A stretch of DNA of 64,000 nucleotides, from contig NC_060022.1 in NCBI RefSeq assembly GCF_021134715.1, forward strand, positions 3,167,001 through 3,231,000. The letters are read 5' to 3'. Under the pieces are notes generated by a model, which worked only from the letters and a program-made list of their open reading frames with translations, did no database searches and was not told where the DNA came from. This DNA is from Daphnia pulex (lineage: Eukaryota; Arthropoda; Branchiopoda; Diplostraca; Daphniidae). A program made the position numbers and the translations under genes. This document shows positions 22,124 through 34,080 of the stretch, piece after piece (the first letter of the stretch is position 1; every line of letters begins with the position of its first letter).

Positions 22124-24036
22124 ATGGCCTCATCCAGTCCGTCTCCCCAGCAGCAGTTCTGCCTGCGATGGAACAATCACCAGTCTGCCCTCGTCTCAGT
22201 GTTTGACCACTTGCTCCAGAGTGAGGCCTTTGTCGATGTTACTTTGGCAGTGGAGGGTCTACTCCTCCGAGCCCACAAATTAGTGCTCTCCGCCTGCAGC
22301 CCCTATTTCCAGGCTATGTTTGCATCCCATCCGGCCAAACACCCAATCATCATTCTCAAGGATGTCCGCTACAATGACCTGCGAGCACTTTTGGATTTCA
22401 TGTACAAAGGAGAGGTGGCTGTGGATCAGGATCGCCTACCAGCCTTCCTTCGATTAGCCGAAAGCCTCAAGATTCGCGGGCTGGCCGAATTCTGTGAGGA
22501 AAGTCTCTCCCAAGCCACTTCGCAGCCGCCCATCTTCGATTCGCTGTTGGATTCGCAAAAGAGGAGCTACCCTTCGTCAGGGTCTTCGGCTCTCCAGCAA
22601 CAACAACAGCAGCAGCAGCAGCAACAGCAACAACAGCAGCAGCAGAATTCTGCTCCTGCTCCTTTGACGGCCGTGGAACTTTTGCCCGTTTCCAATCAGA
22701 GACCGCCAATCGATTTCAGCGTGCCGGCTATGGCCAGCATGTTCGGCTCGCCAATTCCCATAACGTCGGTGCGCAGTAGTAGTAGCCTGAGCAGTTCCAC
22801 CAAACGGCCTTCCAGCCCTCAAACTTATGCTCATCACAGGAGGAAGAGGGGCAGACCGCCTCGTCAATCTTACTCGGATTCGGTAAACTAGACATTTTTA
22901 AATAATTCATTTGCATTTCCCATCACTAACCGAAATATCTTCTTTTATTACAATATTCAGGCTGGGATATTAAACAATGTTGTTGGATTGAAATCAAACT
23001 CGAGTAAGGACATTCGAGGCTCTAGCCCTGAAGTTATGGAAATGAACGTCGATCTTCTCTCCATGGGCGTCTCGAACAACGGCCCCGACACTGCTCTCAA
23101 CCCTCATGCACCGACCAATTCTAACGCTCACGGTATATAACCCAGCCGACCTCTCCTATTATTTTTCCCCACTAACGAGAGTTTTGATGAATATTCTCTT
23201 TTTCAATTTTATTTTATTTTCTGGTTTTGGGTTGGAATGGAATAGATTCTTCCTCCACGGCTCAAGACGATCACATCAAAGGGGCGTCGTCGTCGCGAAA
23301 TTCCAGTCCCGTCAACAACACCTCGATAGCGAAACTCGAACCTTCATCTCTGCTGGAACCCGACACGCGACCAGACGGCTTAGAACCTCAAGCTGGACCA
23401 TCGCAGGAAAGCGAATTTGACAGTAGCAGACGCGGTGGGAAATCAGGTTTGCATTTTAATCCGCTGGAACTTTTTAATAAAATTTTTTTTTATTATTTGA
23501 ACGTGCGGACGGATATTCATTTCCCACATTCCTGTCGCGCTATTTCAGGGAAGGGCAACCGGAGAGCCCGCGGACGGCCGAGAGGTTACGGTCGCAACGC
23601 CAATTCGCTTGACCGTTCGCTAATGTCTGCCGACTCGTTGGACGACCTGGCCGGCCCGTCTCAGAGGGAAGGCTCGAGCACTCCGGATCGGACGCTCCTG
23701 GGCGGCTCCAACAACAGCAATTCCAACAACACGGAGCAGCTGCAGGAGATGTCGATCCGGGGCTTGAATCTCTTCCGCTACGCTTCCGTCTCGGAGGAGG
23801 GTATGTACCGCTGCATCCCCTGTGAGAAGGAGCACGTAACGCGGACGTTCAAGAACAAGTACAGCTTCCAGCGGCACGCCTACCTCTACCACGAAGGCAA
23901 CCAGCGCAAGGTCTTTCCTTGCCTGGTGTGCGGACGCGAGTTTTCCCGGCCCGACAAACTCAAGCACCACCTCAAGACCGTTCACGACTACGCCGTGCCC
24001 CGCGAGTACAGCAACGCCTACTACTCCCTGCCCTAG
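22124..24036 (+). CDS. BTB/POZ C2H2 zinc-finger transcription factor
   Basis: Exons 22124-22882, 22961-23132, 23246-23446 and 23549-24036 join in phase to 539 aa. Residues ~9-125 are a BTB domain of the arthropod tramtrack/lola/fruitless/broad type (QQFCLRWNNHQSAL, HKLVLSACSPYFQAMF, LKDVRYNDLRALLDFMYKGEV), which dimerises and recruits co-factors. Then come a polyglutamine tract (158-174) and two AT-hook-like motifs, KRGRPPR (241-247) and RGRPRG (385-390). Two C-terminal fingers follow. Finger 1 (C466, C469, H487, H492) has 17 residues between the second Cys and first His instead of 12. Finger 2 (C502, C505, H518, H523) is canonical. A nuclear DNA-binding regulator is expected. If intron 1 is retained, translation stops after two codons and gives a BTB-only protein. 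I cannot assign a one-to-one orthologue. Confidence 0.88.
22595..22645 (+). repeat. CAG/CAA tract encoding polyglutamine
   Basis: Seventeen consecutive glutamine codons, mixed CAG and CAA, form residues 158-174 of the BTB-ZF protein. Its length is likely to vary between alleles. The reverse strand shows matching long Leu or Ala frames that are artefacts. Confidence 0.9.
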
Positions 24037-27000
24037 TATTCGTCACGGCTTCCACTTCTCGTCACTGCTGCAACTACTCTCGCCTGCTGATTGCTGATCG
24101 CCCGGCCAACAAGCTGCTTCTTAGGTAACAGCAGGGGAAACCAAACAAAACAAAATAAGCAAAAATTCCTCTTTCCTTTTTCTCTATCTCTCACCTATTT
24201 CGCCTCCTCCGTCAGAGTTCCAAAAAAACAAATCCAAAGTGCTTCGTTCATTCATCAAATAATGTCTCGCTCGCACTCCTTTTTTATTGACAAACAACAA
24301 ATCATCTGTTATCGAGCATAGTTCAATATTTCTCACCTCGCCGTATGTTTGTTTTCTCTCTCCATCACCTGCAAATTTTTCATCCATCCCATTTTTTGAC
24401 AACTACCGGTGCCAATAGTTCATCAAAACTTTTTTTTAAAATTTTAAAATGAAGACAACCAAAATCCATATCCGCTCAGCTCCTCCTCCTCCACTACTTC
24501 CTCCTCCCCTCCCCCTCCTTGTTCCTTCTCTATGCGGGAGGAAAAAGGTGTGGGGGGAGGAGGGGGGTCCAACAAAACAATTGAGAAAAAACACAACTAC
24601 CTTTTTCGCACCGCCACTGCCTGAAGAAGTGGAAGCAATGTTGAGAATCTTATTAGTTTTTTTATTGACAGTTATTTTTTAATTAATTTTCTGTCGTGCA
24701 TATCCCTCCTTCATTCATTCTTTCGCTTCCTCTTACAAGATGAAGAAGAAGAGGATGAAGGAGGAGTAGTATCGGGTCTCGGGAATGAAACGCGGGATAA
24801 ATCCAACGCCAAAAGCCAACAATTTCGGAGTAAAAACAACCCGATCTATGAAGCGATCAGGTTGACAGTTTTTTTTATTTCTTTTTATTAATTCTATATA
24901 ACATACAAAGGGTGGGAAGGAAAAATGTATCCCCCTTATGATTCTTAAGTATATCAAATAATTCATGTTTTTTAGGTTTTTTTATATAATGTGGGATCCC
25001 TGGTCTCTCTCCCCCCATTCTTTTAATTCGCGTGCGCTGGCAAAATCAGAAACTAACTTTATATTATTATATATATATACCACCAACCCACAGACAGACA
25101 CACACACGCTTTAAAGAAATTGCGACATTGCTGCTGGCCTTGTCGACCTCTCTCTCCCCCCTCCCCATATAGTTCAATTGTTACAAGAAAGAAAGCGGTG
25201 AAGATTCCCGGTGATGGATTGTTTTTGAAATTTGGCGGGTCTCTGGGAATTGAAAAAATTTAATTCGTTTTGTTGTTGTTGTCTTTACACGACTTCCCAG
25301 AGCTCAAATTCAAAGCGTCCAATGGCGATTCTTTGTTATTGTTGTATCGTTGTATTTTTTTTTTCAACTACTACTGCTAGTACTACTACTACTACTTCTT
25401 ATTTCTGCATAGGCCTTTATTGCGCACGAGAAAGAGGAAACCAAAAAAAGTAACGGAGAACGGAAGAAAAATATTTCAAAAAATTTTTGTTTCGCGCTCC
25501 AAAATTTTTACCCCCTCCAAAAAGAAAAGAAAAACAGAACTCCCCCTTTGTTGTACGTATTCTTTAATTCTTTTTTTTGCGTGTGTGAACGTGAGCGTGA
25601 AAGTCTTTGACACGTTTAAGGTTGTGCTCTCCAGACAAAGAAAACACAAAAAAAGGGAAAAAATACTAGTAACAATTTTTTTTCGTTGGGTTTGTTGTTG
25701 TTTGTTGTTATGTTTTTGTCGCGATCTAGTATAAAGGAAAAAAAGAAAACTTTTTTTAAAGAGGGAAAAATTCCCTCATCTAATCCCCCCTTTTTAAATA
25801 AAAAAAAACCTTCAAAGGTTTACAAAAAAATTCAAATTTTCGTAAAAAGAAAAGAATTAATAAGAATAATAATATTAATGATAGAAGAGAATGGTGTAAT
25901 TTTGTTTTTTCTCTCCAAAAATTTTTGTTTGGTTGATTTCGGTAGCATGTGCGTGAGTTGTTGATATACAACCTCCCCCACCACCGGCGATTCGGAAACC
26001 CAGTGAAGCCAATCCATTTAATGGATTTCCAAAGTACAGTACACAGTGTAGTAAAGAAATTAGATCGTTAAGAAGAAAAAGAGAATTTGTTTCGCATATT
26101 TTTTTTGTTCGCCGGTCAGAAATTACAGAAATTTATTATATTATATACAGTACAGTTTCTATTCAGCGCGAAATTAAAAAAGAAAACTTTCATTCAAACT
26201 CCTCCGCAAGAAGGACCCCCAAGTTCAAAACTCTCCTCCTCCTCCTCCATCTTTTTTAATAAAGATTTAAAAAGAAAAAAATAAGATTATAGGCGAAAAT
26301 TTCAATTCAAATTCAAGAAAAAAACGAAACGTGTTCAGAGCTCATCTCTCTCCTCCACTCTTCTCCGTCTCTGTCTCGCTCTCCGATGCCAGTGTGTGTT
26401 TGCGTGCGTGCGTGTGTGTGTGTGTTAAAAACAAAAACATTTTTTTTTCTCTTGTATCTATCTACATGCGTCTCGTTTTTCTGATTTTTATACGCGGGAG
26501 CAACCGATGTGTAACCAAAAACTGCCTTTTTGTCCTCTTGTCTGTTTGTACGGTTTTTTTTTCTTATATACATATAAATATTTTTTTTTCTATCCTCCTC
26601 CCGACCACACACACAAAGCAGCTTCTTACCTCAGATCCTGATGTTTTTTTAATTTTAATTTTTTCTCCTTTTACCGCAAATATTCGTACGATAGCGCGTT
26701 TTTATCAAGTTTTCCCCTTTTTTTTTGGTTTAAATTTTTATATAATAATAATTACCTTTCTAGTAAAGTTGAAAAAAGACAAAAAGAAGGATATATATAT
26801 AAATGAATATATATAAACTATTCAAAAGCACCTGCCCGTTAAATATTAAAAATAAAAACCTTCCCTCCCGTTTTTTTTTACCCTTCACCACCACCAGCCA
26901 CCAATCCTTCCTGATTCCAAATGCGTTTTTAGGACCGAAACGGTACATTATTATTAATAATTTTTTATTTTGAGTTTAGTACATCTTGTTATCGTTTGAT

Positions 27001-27820
27001 TTGCCGTTATAACACAACACCCATTCTACGCACCTGTCTTGTTATCCCGTTTCCCCCTCCCCCTTTTTTTGTATTTGTGAAAAACCAAAAATTTATATAC
27101 TGGGTTGGGTCTTTATATACACAATTTTCATTTCAAGAAGAAGAAACAAAAAAACAAAAAATTTCAAAACATCAAAGCAAAAATTTCGTCTTTTTTAACA
27201 AAAATCGGATTTTCGCAAGTCTACACGTTGCGGTAGTTTTGTCATCATCCCTCATACCGACATCATTTTCATGTGTTTGTTTTGTTTTTGGCGGGTATAT
27301 ATACATAAAGACAGACGAGACCAACATTTCTAACCAAAAGAAAAACTTGGAAAAAAAAATAAAACGGGGCACTTTTTCGCGTGTTATAACAAAATTGTGG
27401 CGTGTGTTAGCGTTTGTTTGATGCAAAAGGTTCTGTTTTCCCATACACTTTATTATTACATCACCTTCTCTCTCTCTGACTCTTGACTCTTGAACCAAAG
27501 CTGTGGGGGATGTTTGAGAGTTTCTTTTATTGTTTCCACGTTGCCTAATTTGGTGTTTCGCAAGATTGCGCGATAGCACCTCGTGTTGAATGTGACACGA
27601 GCATTCGAACACGACCACGGAACAAGATCGATAAGGATGAACGATGATAAAGTCAAATGAAACGGCCAGAGAGAAAAAAGAGAAGAAATAATAAAACGTC
27701 GGCGAATGAGTTCATAGAGACGTCGTTGGCGCACCTGTGTGCATGCAACTTTGTGGATTGGGTGAATTTGATTTTCAGGAAAAAGAAAAAAGGATTCGAT
27801 TCGTGTTCATTCAAAGAAAA
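24037..27820 (+). other. BTB-ZF 3' UTR and low-complexity intergenic DNA
   Basis: After the BTB-ZF stop the sequence is T-rich and A-rich with many pyrimidine tracts and few complex blocks up to the trypsin start. Part of it is presumably a long 3' UTR. No poly(A) site could be chosen among the many A-rich hexamers. No ORF here shows a domain. The last ~150 bases should contain the trypsin-1 promoter, but I saw no TATA box. Confidence 0.4.
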
Positions 27821-29251
27821 ATGAAGTTTCTGATTCTCGTTTGCTGCCTCCTTTCATGCGCTGCAGGTAAATATTAGATTTCAATAAGACTATTGTTTTT
27901 TGACTTGATGAAATTGTTGCTGTGACGTCACTCTGTTAGGTAAGTCCCTGTTCCCGCGACTGCCATTGTTGTTGAGGACCGAACAGCCGTCACTCCTCGG
28001 CGGAGAAAAAATCGTCGGCGGCACCCAGGCCACTCCCAATGAATTCCCCTGGCAAATATCTCTCCAGGTAAAAATCAAAAGTCAAGTGATCAGTTAGCGT
28101 TAATTCATTAATCATATTTTGTCAATGCAGAGACGCGGCGCTTTCTCGTCCTATTCCCACAGTTGCGGAGGATCCGTCTACAATAATTATTACATCATTG
28201 ACGCCTCTCATTGCGTGGACGGGTAAATTTTTAAAAAATGGAGCATTTTATCGTATTTTCCTTTTAAGTTTTAACGCATCAATGTTTGATATTATTTATT
28301 AGGGTCACCGATCTGAGCACATTGCGGGTAGTTGCCGGCGAACACAGTTTGGCACAGAATTCCGGATACGAACAGACCCGTTCTGTGTCGTCGATTAAAA
28401 TGCACGTCAACTACAATTCAGATACATTTGAAAACGATATCGCCCTCCTCAAAGTGAGTCTGAACAATCGAATTCAAGATTTTCTCTTATACATTCTAAA
28501 TGCCAATGTTTTTTTGTTTCCTTCGCTATCACAGTTGAGTTCGCCGCTTGATTTCTCAACCGGCAAAGTCGGGCCGATCAATCTGCCGGCCCAGGGAGCG
28601 ACTATCGAAACCGGAACAACATGTCTGGTTACCGGATGGGGCACCACGATCGTATACTCTCCTATGCACTTTGCTGAATTTCATTCGACATTTTAAATTT
28701 TGAATCTCGTCTTTCGTTAATTATATTAGGCTGGCGGTGGGGGTTCAGTCTCGGACGTGTTGCGCAAAGTGGCCGTGCCCATCGTTTCCAACAGCGATTG
28801 CAACTCCATGTACGGAGGCAATTACATTTTGTCGTCCATGTTGTGCGCTGGATTCGTAGCCGGTAAATAATTCCTAAACTTTTGTGTTCATATGAGATTC
28901 TTAAATCGATACCTGATGATTGCAGGTGGAGCCGATTCTTGCCAAGGGTATGTTCGACATATTGTATATGAGAATGTTAATTAAACACTGCCAATACTGT
29001 GTGTCTCTCATCACTTGTAGGGATTCGGGAGGACCCTTGGTCACGTTGAATCCTAACGTCCTAGTCGGTGTCGTCTCTTGGGGAAACGGGTGCGCTGATC
29101 CAGGATATCCGGTAACTATGGCTCCATGTTAAAAGATACTCAGAGACATCAGCGGCTAATCTTTTTTTTTTTCAACAACCTCTCGTCAAATTAGGGAGTC
29201 TACACGAGAGTTGCGTCATTTACTAACTGGATCAAGACTAACGCTGTATAA
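27821..29251 (+). CDS. Trypsin-like serine protease 1, secreted
   Basis: Nine exons (27821-27866, 27940-28067, 28131-28222, 28303-28453, 28535-28651, 28730-28862, 28926-28947, 29021-29111, 29195-29251) join in phase to 278 aa. A signal peptide (1-15) and propeptide precede the activation site EK|IVGG (mature from Ile40). The catalytic triad is His85, Asp134 (NDIALL) and Ser232 (GDSGGP). Asp226 (ADSCQGDSGG) gives trypsin specificity for Arg/Lys. The residues before the active His read IIDASHC rather than the usual ITAAHC. It is a chymotrypsin-fold (S1A) enzyme, probably digestive in the gut lumen, judging by the small simple layout. It is paralogous to the trypsin at 34987 but lacks one intron found there. 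The poly(A) signal is at 29423. Confidence 0.92.
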
Positions 29252-29422
29252 ATTCCGGACAAAAGTCCACACCAACGAACGTTATCAGATTTTTGAAATC
29301 CCTGTAGAAATGGACGAGAAGTTTCCCATTCGATTATCGGCGCTTTCTTTAAGAATTAATTTCATTGCTCTTATTAGTTATTACTACCGTGTAACATTAT
29401 CTTAATATTATTTTGACGTAGT

Positions 29423-29428
29423 AATAAA
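29423..29428 (+). terminator. Poly(A) signal of trypsin 1
   Basis: AATAAA lies about 170 nt after the trypsin-1 stop codon and is the first canonical hexamer there. Confidence 0.55.
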
Positions 29429-29567
29429 TCAACTGTTCGCAGGTTAAAGTAATTGAAATTTATGCATAACACTTAACAGCATAAGCTTAGCGGGTTAAAG
29501 TAATTTGAGCGTAAGCTAAACTAGCGTTTCCGATAAACAGTGAACGGCTAATAAACTTTTTTATGCC

Positions 29568-29581
29568 TCACTAGATGGCGA
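29568..29581 (+). promoter_or_regulatory. CTCF-like site
   Basis: TCACTAGATGGCGA agrees with CCASYAGRKGGCRS at 12 of 14 positions. It lies between the trypsin-1 3' end and the repeat-rich block. Confidence 0.35.
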
Positions 29582-29740
29582 GTAAGGTGGGGCAGAAAAA
29601 AGTTACGAAACCGTTAACGGTTTAACGGATCTGTGCCTATGATCTGTGCATAAAATCTTGTGACCCGAAGAGCTCATATTACATAATTTATTTAACAGCA
29701 TAACATACATTACATTATTTATTTAACATTTTTATTTAAC

Positions 29741-31120
29741 CGCTTTTATCGTTTTTTTTTGCGGTTTGGAATAAATCGATTTTTAATAAATTCTAATCGA
29801 TATCTTAAGTATTGCTAATGGAAGATTAGTGTCGTCTGCTAAGTGCTAATTCGTTCGTTTCAAAGTTTCGAAAAGGAGACTAATAATAAGATTTTTAAAA
29901 AGAAAAACAACACGATGGCTTTTTTGGACGTGGATGTAAAAAATAAAAAATTACAAAAATGTGGTCAACGTCATTTTAACTTTGGTGTCGCAGGCTCGCA
30001 GCTTTCCATGCTTCCCAGTCGCCACTCCATGCTGTTTGGCAGGTCAATACTGAGATAAAAAATGGGATGTCAATTGGAGTTTTAATAGAAGAGTTTAACT
30101 TGTTCCAAGTTTGTGAATTGTTGATTCCTGAATAGCATTATTTATCCCCAAGTCAATGCATGGCAGTTTTTCAGCCGTTTCCCAAGCCGTTTCCTCTAGG
30201 TGCAGATTTGAGGCCTGAGCCAGCCATCGTATCAGCAAAGTTTTGACCTCCAGTCACATGATTATTTGACTGATGACCTCCTGCCATCAGCAACAATCAC
30301 GGTGTCATATATAGCTGAGGTAATAATTTTTCAATACTTTTATTAATCTGCATGTAACCTGCCAGATTTGTTAATGCATGATTTGCATAAATGGAGTATA
30401 TATAACCTACATGGAGACCTTCAATTCTCCTGTTTATTAACAATCAGTCCCTGGTTTACGACTGTCTTATTTTCAATTTTCCTTGCTTGCTATTGTTTCT
30501 GTAAATATTTTTCGTAACTCACTGTTGAAATATGTTTTAGAATATTTAGATAAACAACACCCTTTTTTATTGCCAGTGTCGACCGAGTTAATTCCCCTTT
30601 CTTCAAATGTTCACGAGGACCCTTTTTACCCTAACTCGTCTGGTGTTAACTCTTCAGCGGATGGATGGAGCAACTGTGGATGCCTGGCTGTAATTCCCAG
30701 GCTTCAAGGTAGGACAAATTCATTTCTATCCTTCTTTTCTGACTATTGAGGGGCGTTTATTATAAATCGTTGCAGAGTATGGAGTACGATTATTCCTGTG
30801 CCATGCACTTGACTGGAACTTGGTTTATCATGCTGTTTTTGTTTTTCTCAGTCAGGGTCCATTAAAAATAAATAGCTCACGTGTAGAACGACTGCAGATC
30901 AGGCATGTTTTTGTACCTCGCAACTATGTCTGTGGGTATACAATCAAATTCACAAATATTTGAATTTGAAACACTTGAAGCAAAGTGCAACTTTGCAATA
31001 CAATTTTTCCCACCAAGAGGGTCTTGCCGCCAACTGTTTAACAAATCTCCATGTTATTTTGAAATTATCGCATACTCATTTAATTGCAGTTTTATCGAAA
31101 GAGAAGCAATAACAATCAGT
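29741..31120. repeat. Dispersed ~1.3-kb repeat, copy A
   Basis: This is the first of three recognisable copies, the others being at about 37490-38800 and 52620-53960. Shared blocks in the same order include ATCGATATC, CGTCTGCT, CCATGCTGTTT with AG|GT (30027), CAGCGGATGGATGGAGCAACT, CTTCAAGGTAGGACAAA, GAGTACGATTATTCCTG and a TTGCCGCCAACTG-like end. The distance from CCATGCTGTTT to GTAGGACA is about 0.66-0.71 kb in each copy. Open frames are not conserved between copies, so it is non-coding or long dead. Confidence 0.75.
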
Positions 31121-31549
31121 TAAATTAATTTAGAACAGTAAACATTTACATGTCTCACGTGATCCGGTTTCATGTGTACAGTTGTGCATGTGCACCAAAG
31201 GTAATAGTGCAAGGGGCGGCGGCTGGTGGACGGCAGTGGTGGCTCCATAACGCTGCTTCGTTATCGTAAGCGGACTGCTTACTGTTATCACTGAGTATTA
31301 TTCTGCTGCGACAGACAGACACTGCGTATTTTACGTGATGCATAATATATCCAATTTCGATAAGGCGTGTCAACATTCGATAAGAAAATCAACAGTTTTG
31401 GTATGAGTTAAAGCATTTTACCTTAATACTTACTAAATGGTATAAAATTTTATTTAAAAAAAAGCTGGCAACATAAATTCAATACATTTCGAACATAATT
31501 AAGGACATACATTTATGTAAAATCACAATCACGTTGCTAACAAAAATCC
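31121..31549. other. Short intergenic region 3' of the sulfotransferase
   Basis: It contains the 3' UTR of the minus-strand sulfotransferase. A GGCGGCGGCTGG block lies near 31216. No gene was recognised. Confidence 0.4.
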
Positions 31550-33011
31550 TCACGAGGGATCTAATGCTTGGGAGAGAAGTTGGTTTCTGAATATTTTCAA
31601 GAAAGCTGGTTCGCTCATCGCAAACATGGCACATCCTTCCTCTTCTCTGTAAAATCGCGAATGATATTAGCCAAATTAGTACACATTTCTTTTGAACCCT
31701 GGGAAAAAGATTTACAACGAAAAACAAACAAATAACACTTACTTGTTGATGACATATCCCATAATATTATCGTTAGTCTCTTTGAAAACGCCCGATAATT
31801 TTTCGTTGCCCACTTCTTGTACAACGCACAAGTCGTAAAGTTCGCGGTTGGCTTCCTTTAGCATTTTCGTCTGATATTCGACGTAGTTGGCCTCTTCGTC
31901 GGCGCCACTACGCCAAAATAAATCGAAGACTGAAGAATATTTTTGATTTAGCTCTGCCACTCTTTCGTCGAATCGGCGATAAAAATACTTGAAGAGTTGA
32001 GCGTCAGCTGCCAACCAGTTGGAGAGCACATCCAACTCTTCATCGCTCAATGCGCTGGACTTGTCCGGTTTCCTCCGGTTCAAATCCAGATGGATAACGT
32101 CTTTGAAACCCCAGTGGAGCAAGTGCATTAGCAGGACTAGAGATTCGTCCATTCTGTTGGACACCATCACGAGATCGAACTCGCGATCCAATCGCTCAAT
32201 TTCGCTCTTCATGGCCACTTCGTTGTCGAAGATCTCCGGCGACAGACCCATGTCCCAGGACATTTGATTGCGACCCACATATTTCATCCAGCGTTGGTTC
32301 AGTTCAGGTGCAGACGGATTTTCTTTAATTTTGACCACCATATCGTGAATATCTTTAACGCCATAAAACTCTCGAAATTTATCTTGATAATGAAACATGG
32401 ACACAAAAACTTCAACTGGGTCTCTCACTATGGTGAAAGTCGGCACCTCGTCATCCAGCACCTTCATCACTTCATTCCTATTCCAGCGATTGTGCAGGGA
32501 GAAAATATCGAAAGGTAAATCCTTCCATTTTGCGTTAGCTAGCGATTTGTGATTGAATAGGTCGGTCGTCGAGAGATAATTCCCGCTGTCGGGTAACACT
32601 ACATTCAAGTGATTCTTGTTTGCAAATCTATAAACGTGAGCAAGATAAAATAGCAGATAATTAAAGGTTGAAATTTATGTGCCTTGTGGGGGTAGCTTCT
32701 GGTGCTCACCGGAATATAATGTTTTCGATCGTACTGCTTCCGCATTTGTGATTTTTCATGAAGGCGAACTTCCTGTAAGTTTTAACACTTGTTGTTGATG
32801 ATTCGTTAAGTGATTTGTCAACTTTAGACGGAATATTATACGGGAAAGACATCATAACTAGATCCGAATCTGACCTTGTTGGTGTTATATAGTTGGGGGT
32901 TGGCGACAGAAGAAAAGTCCAATGGATTGCCGAAACCGCCATGAAGGCGAGAGCAACAAGGAGGCACCATTTGAAGCAACGGCGGTTCAGTGAAACGGAC
33001 GGGAGACGCAT
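31550..33011 (-). CDS. Galactose-3-O-sulfotransferase-like Golgi enzyme
   Basis: Exons on the minus strand are 33011-32710, 32627-31743 and 31646-31550, giving 427 aa. It is a type II membrane protein: a signal anchor at about residues 15-36, then a lumenal catalytic domain. The 5'-phosphosulfate-binding motif is KNHKCGSSTIENIIFRF (86-102) and the 3'-phosphate-binding motif is FTIVRDPVEVFVSMF (165-179). Both are typical of the GAL3ST/cerebroside sulfotransferase family (compare KTHKTGSST and RDP), which moves sulfate from PAPS to galactose of glycolipids or glycoproteins. The middle exon reads through to a stop right after its GTAAGT donor. The correct last exon, reached by the acceptor TTTTACAG (intron 96 bp), adds GCAMFAMSEPAFLKIFRNQL, which fits the family's C-terminal Cys and ExxF...RxxQ pattern. 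The acceptor substrate cannot be told. Confidence 0.85.
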
Positions 33012-34080
33012 AACAATTTCACTGGTGTGTTGGTTGCTAGAAAGTTGTATACGATTATTATAACACTCGAATTTTATCTTCTTGTTACTCGTGTCGTCAA
33101 ATAATTTGACAACTGTTACCTATATTGAAATTCGAACAGGGCACTAGGGCAAACGCATGAAAAATGTTTTACTGCTTTCTGTAGCTGACTGTGTCTGCGA
33201 GTTCTGGCGTATCTCTAACAACGTTCAAAGACAGATAACACGGATTTGAATGCTGTAGAGTTTACGTATGCTATCTTCTAGCTTTTCAAAGTGGAACTCA
33301 AACAAAGCGCTCTTCTCCAGTATGCCCAATTGAAATCGATTGAAATCAATTAAACTAAATTGAAGCCTTTTTAGCGCCAACCAAATCTGGTGTAGATTGA
33401 GGTTGTTATTTACTTAGAGACTTTCTTCGCACAGCGTCAACTAGTGAAACTCACAAGAAAATATAGAATTCGTCCTTATATAAGCTTCAGCATCAATAGT
33501 TCAGATGTTGTTTCACGGTACAGGGTACACATCTGTTGCGTTGACAATAAAATTCGTAAATGGGCTACACATGAACGGCTTGATGACGACCAGTTTTTCC
33601 TAGCGGTTTTCAGTTTATATTCCATCTCATGCGGTTACGTGTTACCTGTGTTGCAATATCATAGAGGGGATAGAGTACGTACTCTTTTTGATCCTACTTT
33701 TTTGTGCGCCGATCTGTACTGTTATTTACAGCCAGTACGGTTAAGTGAGTTAGTACGGCAAGTTCAAAGGAAATAAATGAAAAATTAAAGATGAAGTATG
33801 AATCGAGCACTACCCCGTCGCATAATACTCTACCACCTGTCCACCGCTGTCCACTAAGCAATCATCCGTGTCGCATTGAGAATATAATTGCTAAGAACAA
33901 GTGCATGTTTGTACGGTGTACGGTATGTAACTAAAAGAGTTGAATACCAGTAAATCTCCTGTACAATCCGCTGGAATCTAACTACAACTAGCCCCATGTT
34001 TTTTCCCCCTTATTGCTATTTGTCATAAACTTACAAATTAACGTTTACAGAATTTTCGTAAATATTTAAGTATTGTTTTT
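33012..34080. other. Intergenic DNA between sulfotransferase and trypsin-2 flank
   Basis: This holds the sulfotransferase promoter on the left and otherwise A/T-rich sequence. A 110-codon plus-strand frame at 33444-33776 starts with GTG rather than ATG and shows no domain or splice signals, so it is not called. Confidence 0.4.

Larger units (their letters stand above)
29252..29740. other. Trypsin-1 3' flank
   Basis: It contains the 3' UTR, an AATAAA at 29423-29428 and a CTCF-like site at 29568. The remainder is A/T-rich and runs into the first copy of the 1.3-kb dispersed repeat. Confidence 0.5.

Noticed and set aside
30483-30749. 88-codon frame in repeat copy A
   Set aside because: The corresponding frames in copies B and C are broken or different.
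31615-31824. Alternative C-terminal frame of the sulfotransferase (GSKEMCTNLANIIRDF)
   Set aside because: It looks protein-like, but the only canonical donor-acceptor pair reaching it is out of phase and leaves a 44-nt intron. The 31647 acceptor gives a better family match.
33444-33776. 110-codon plus-strand frame
   Set aside because: It begins with GTG, has no recognisable domain, no clear splice sites and no neighbouring exons.
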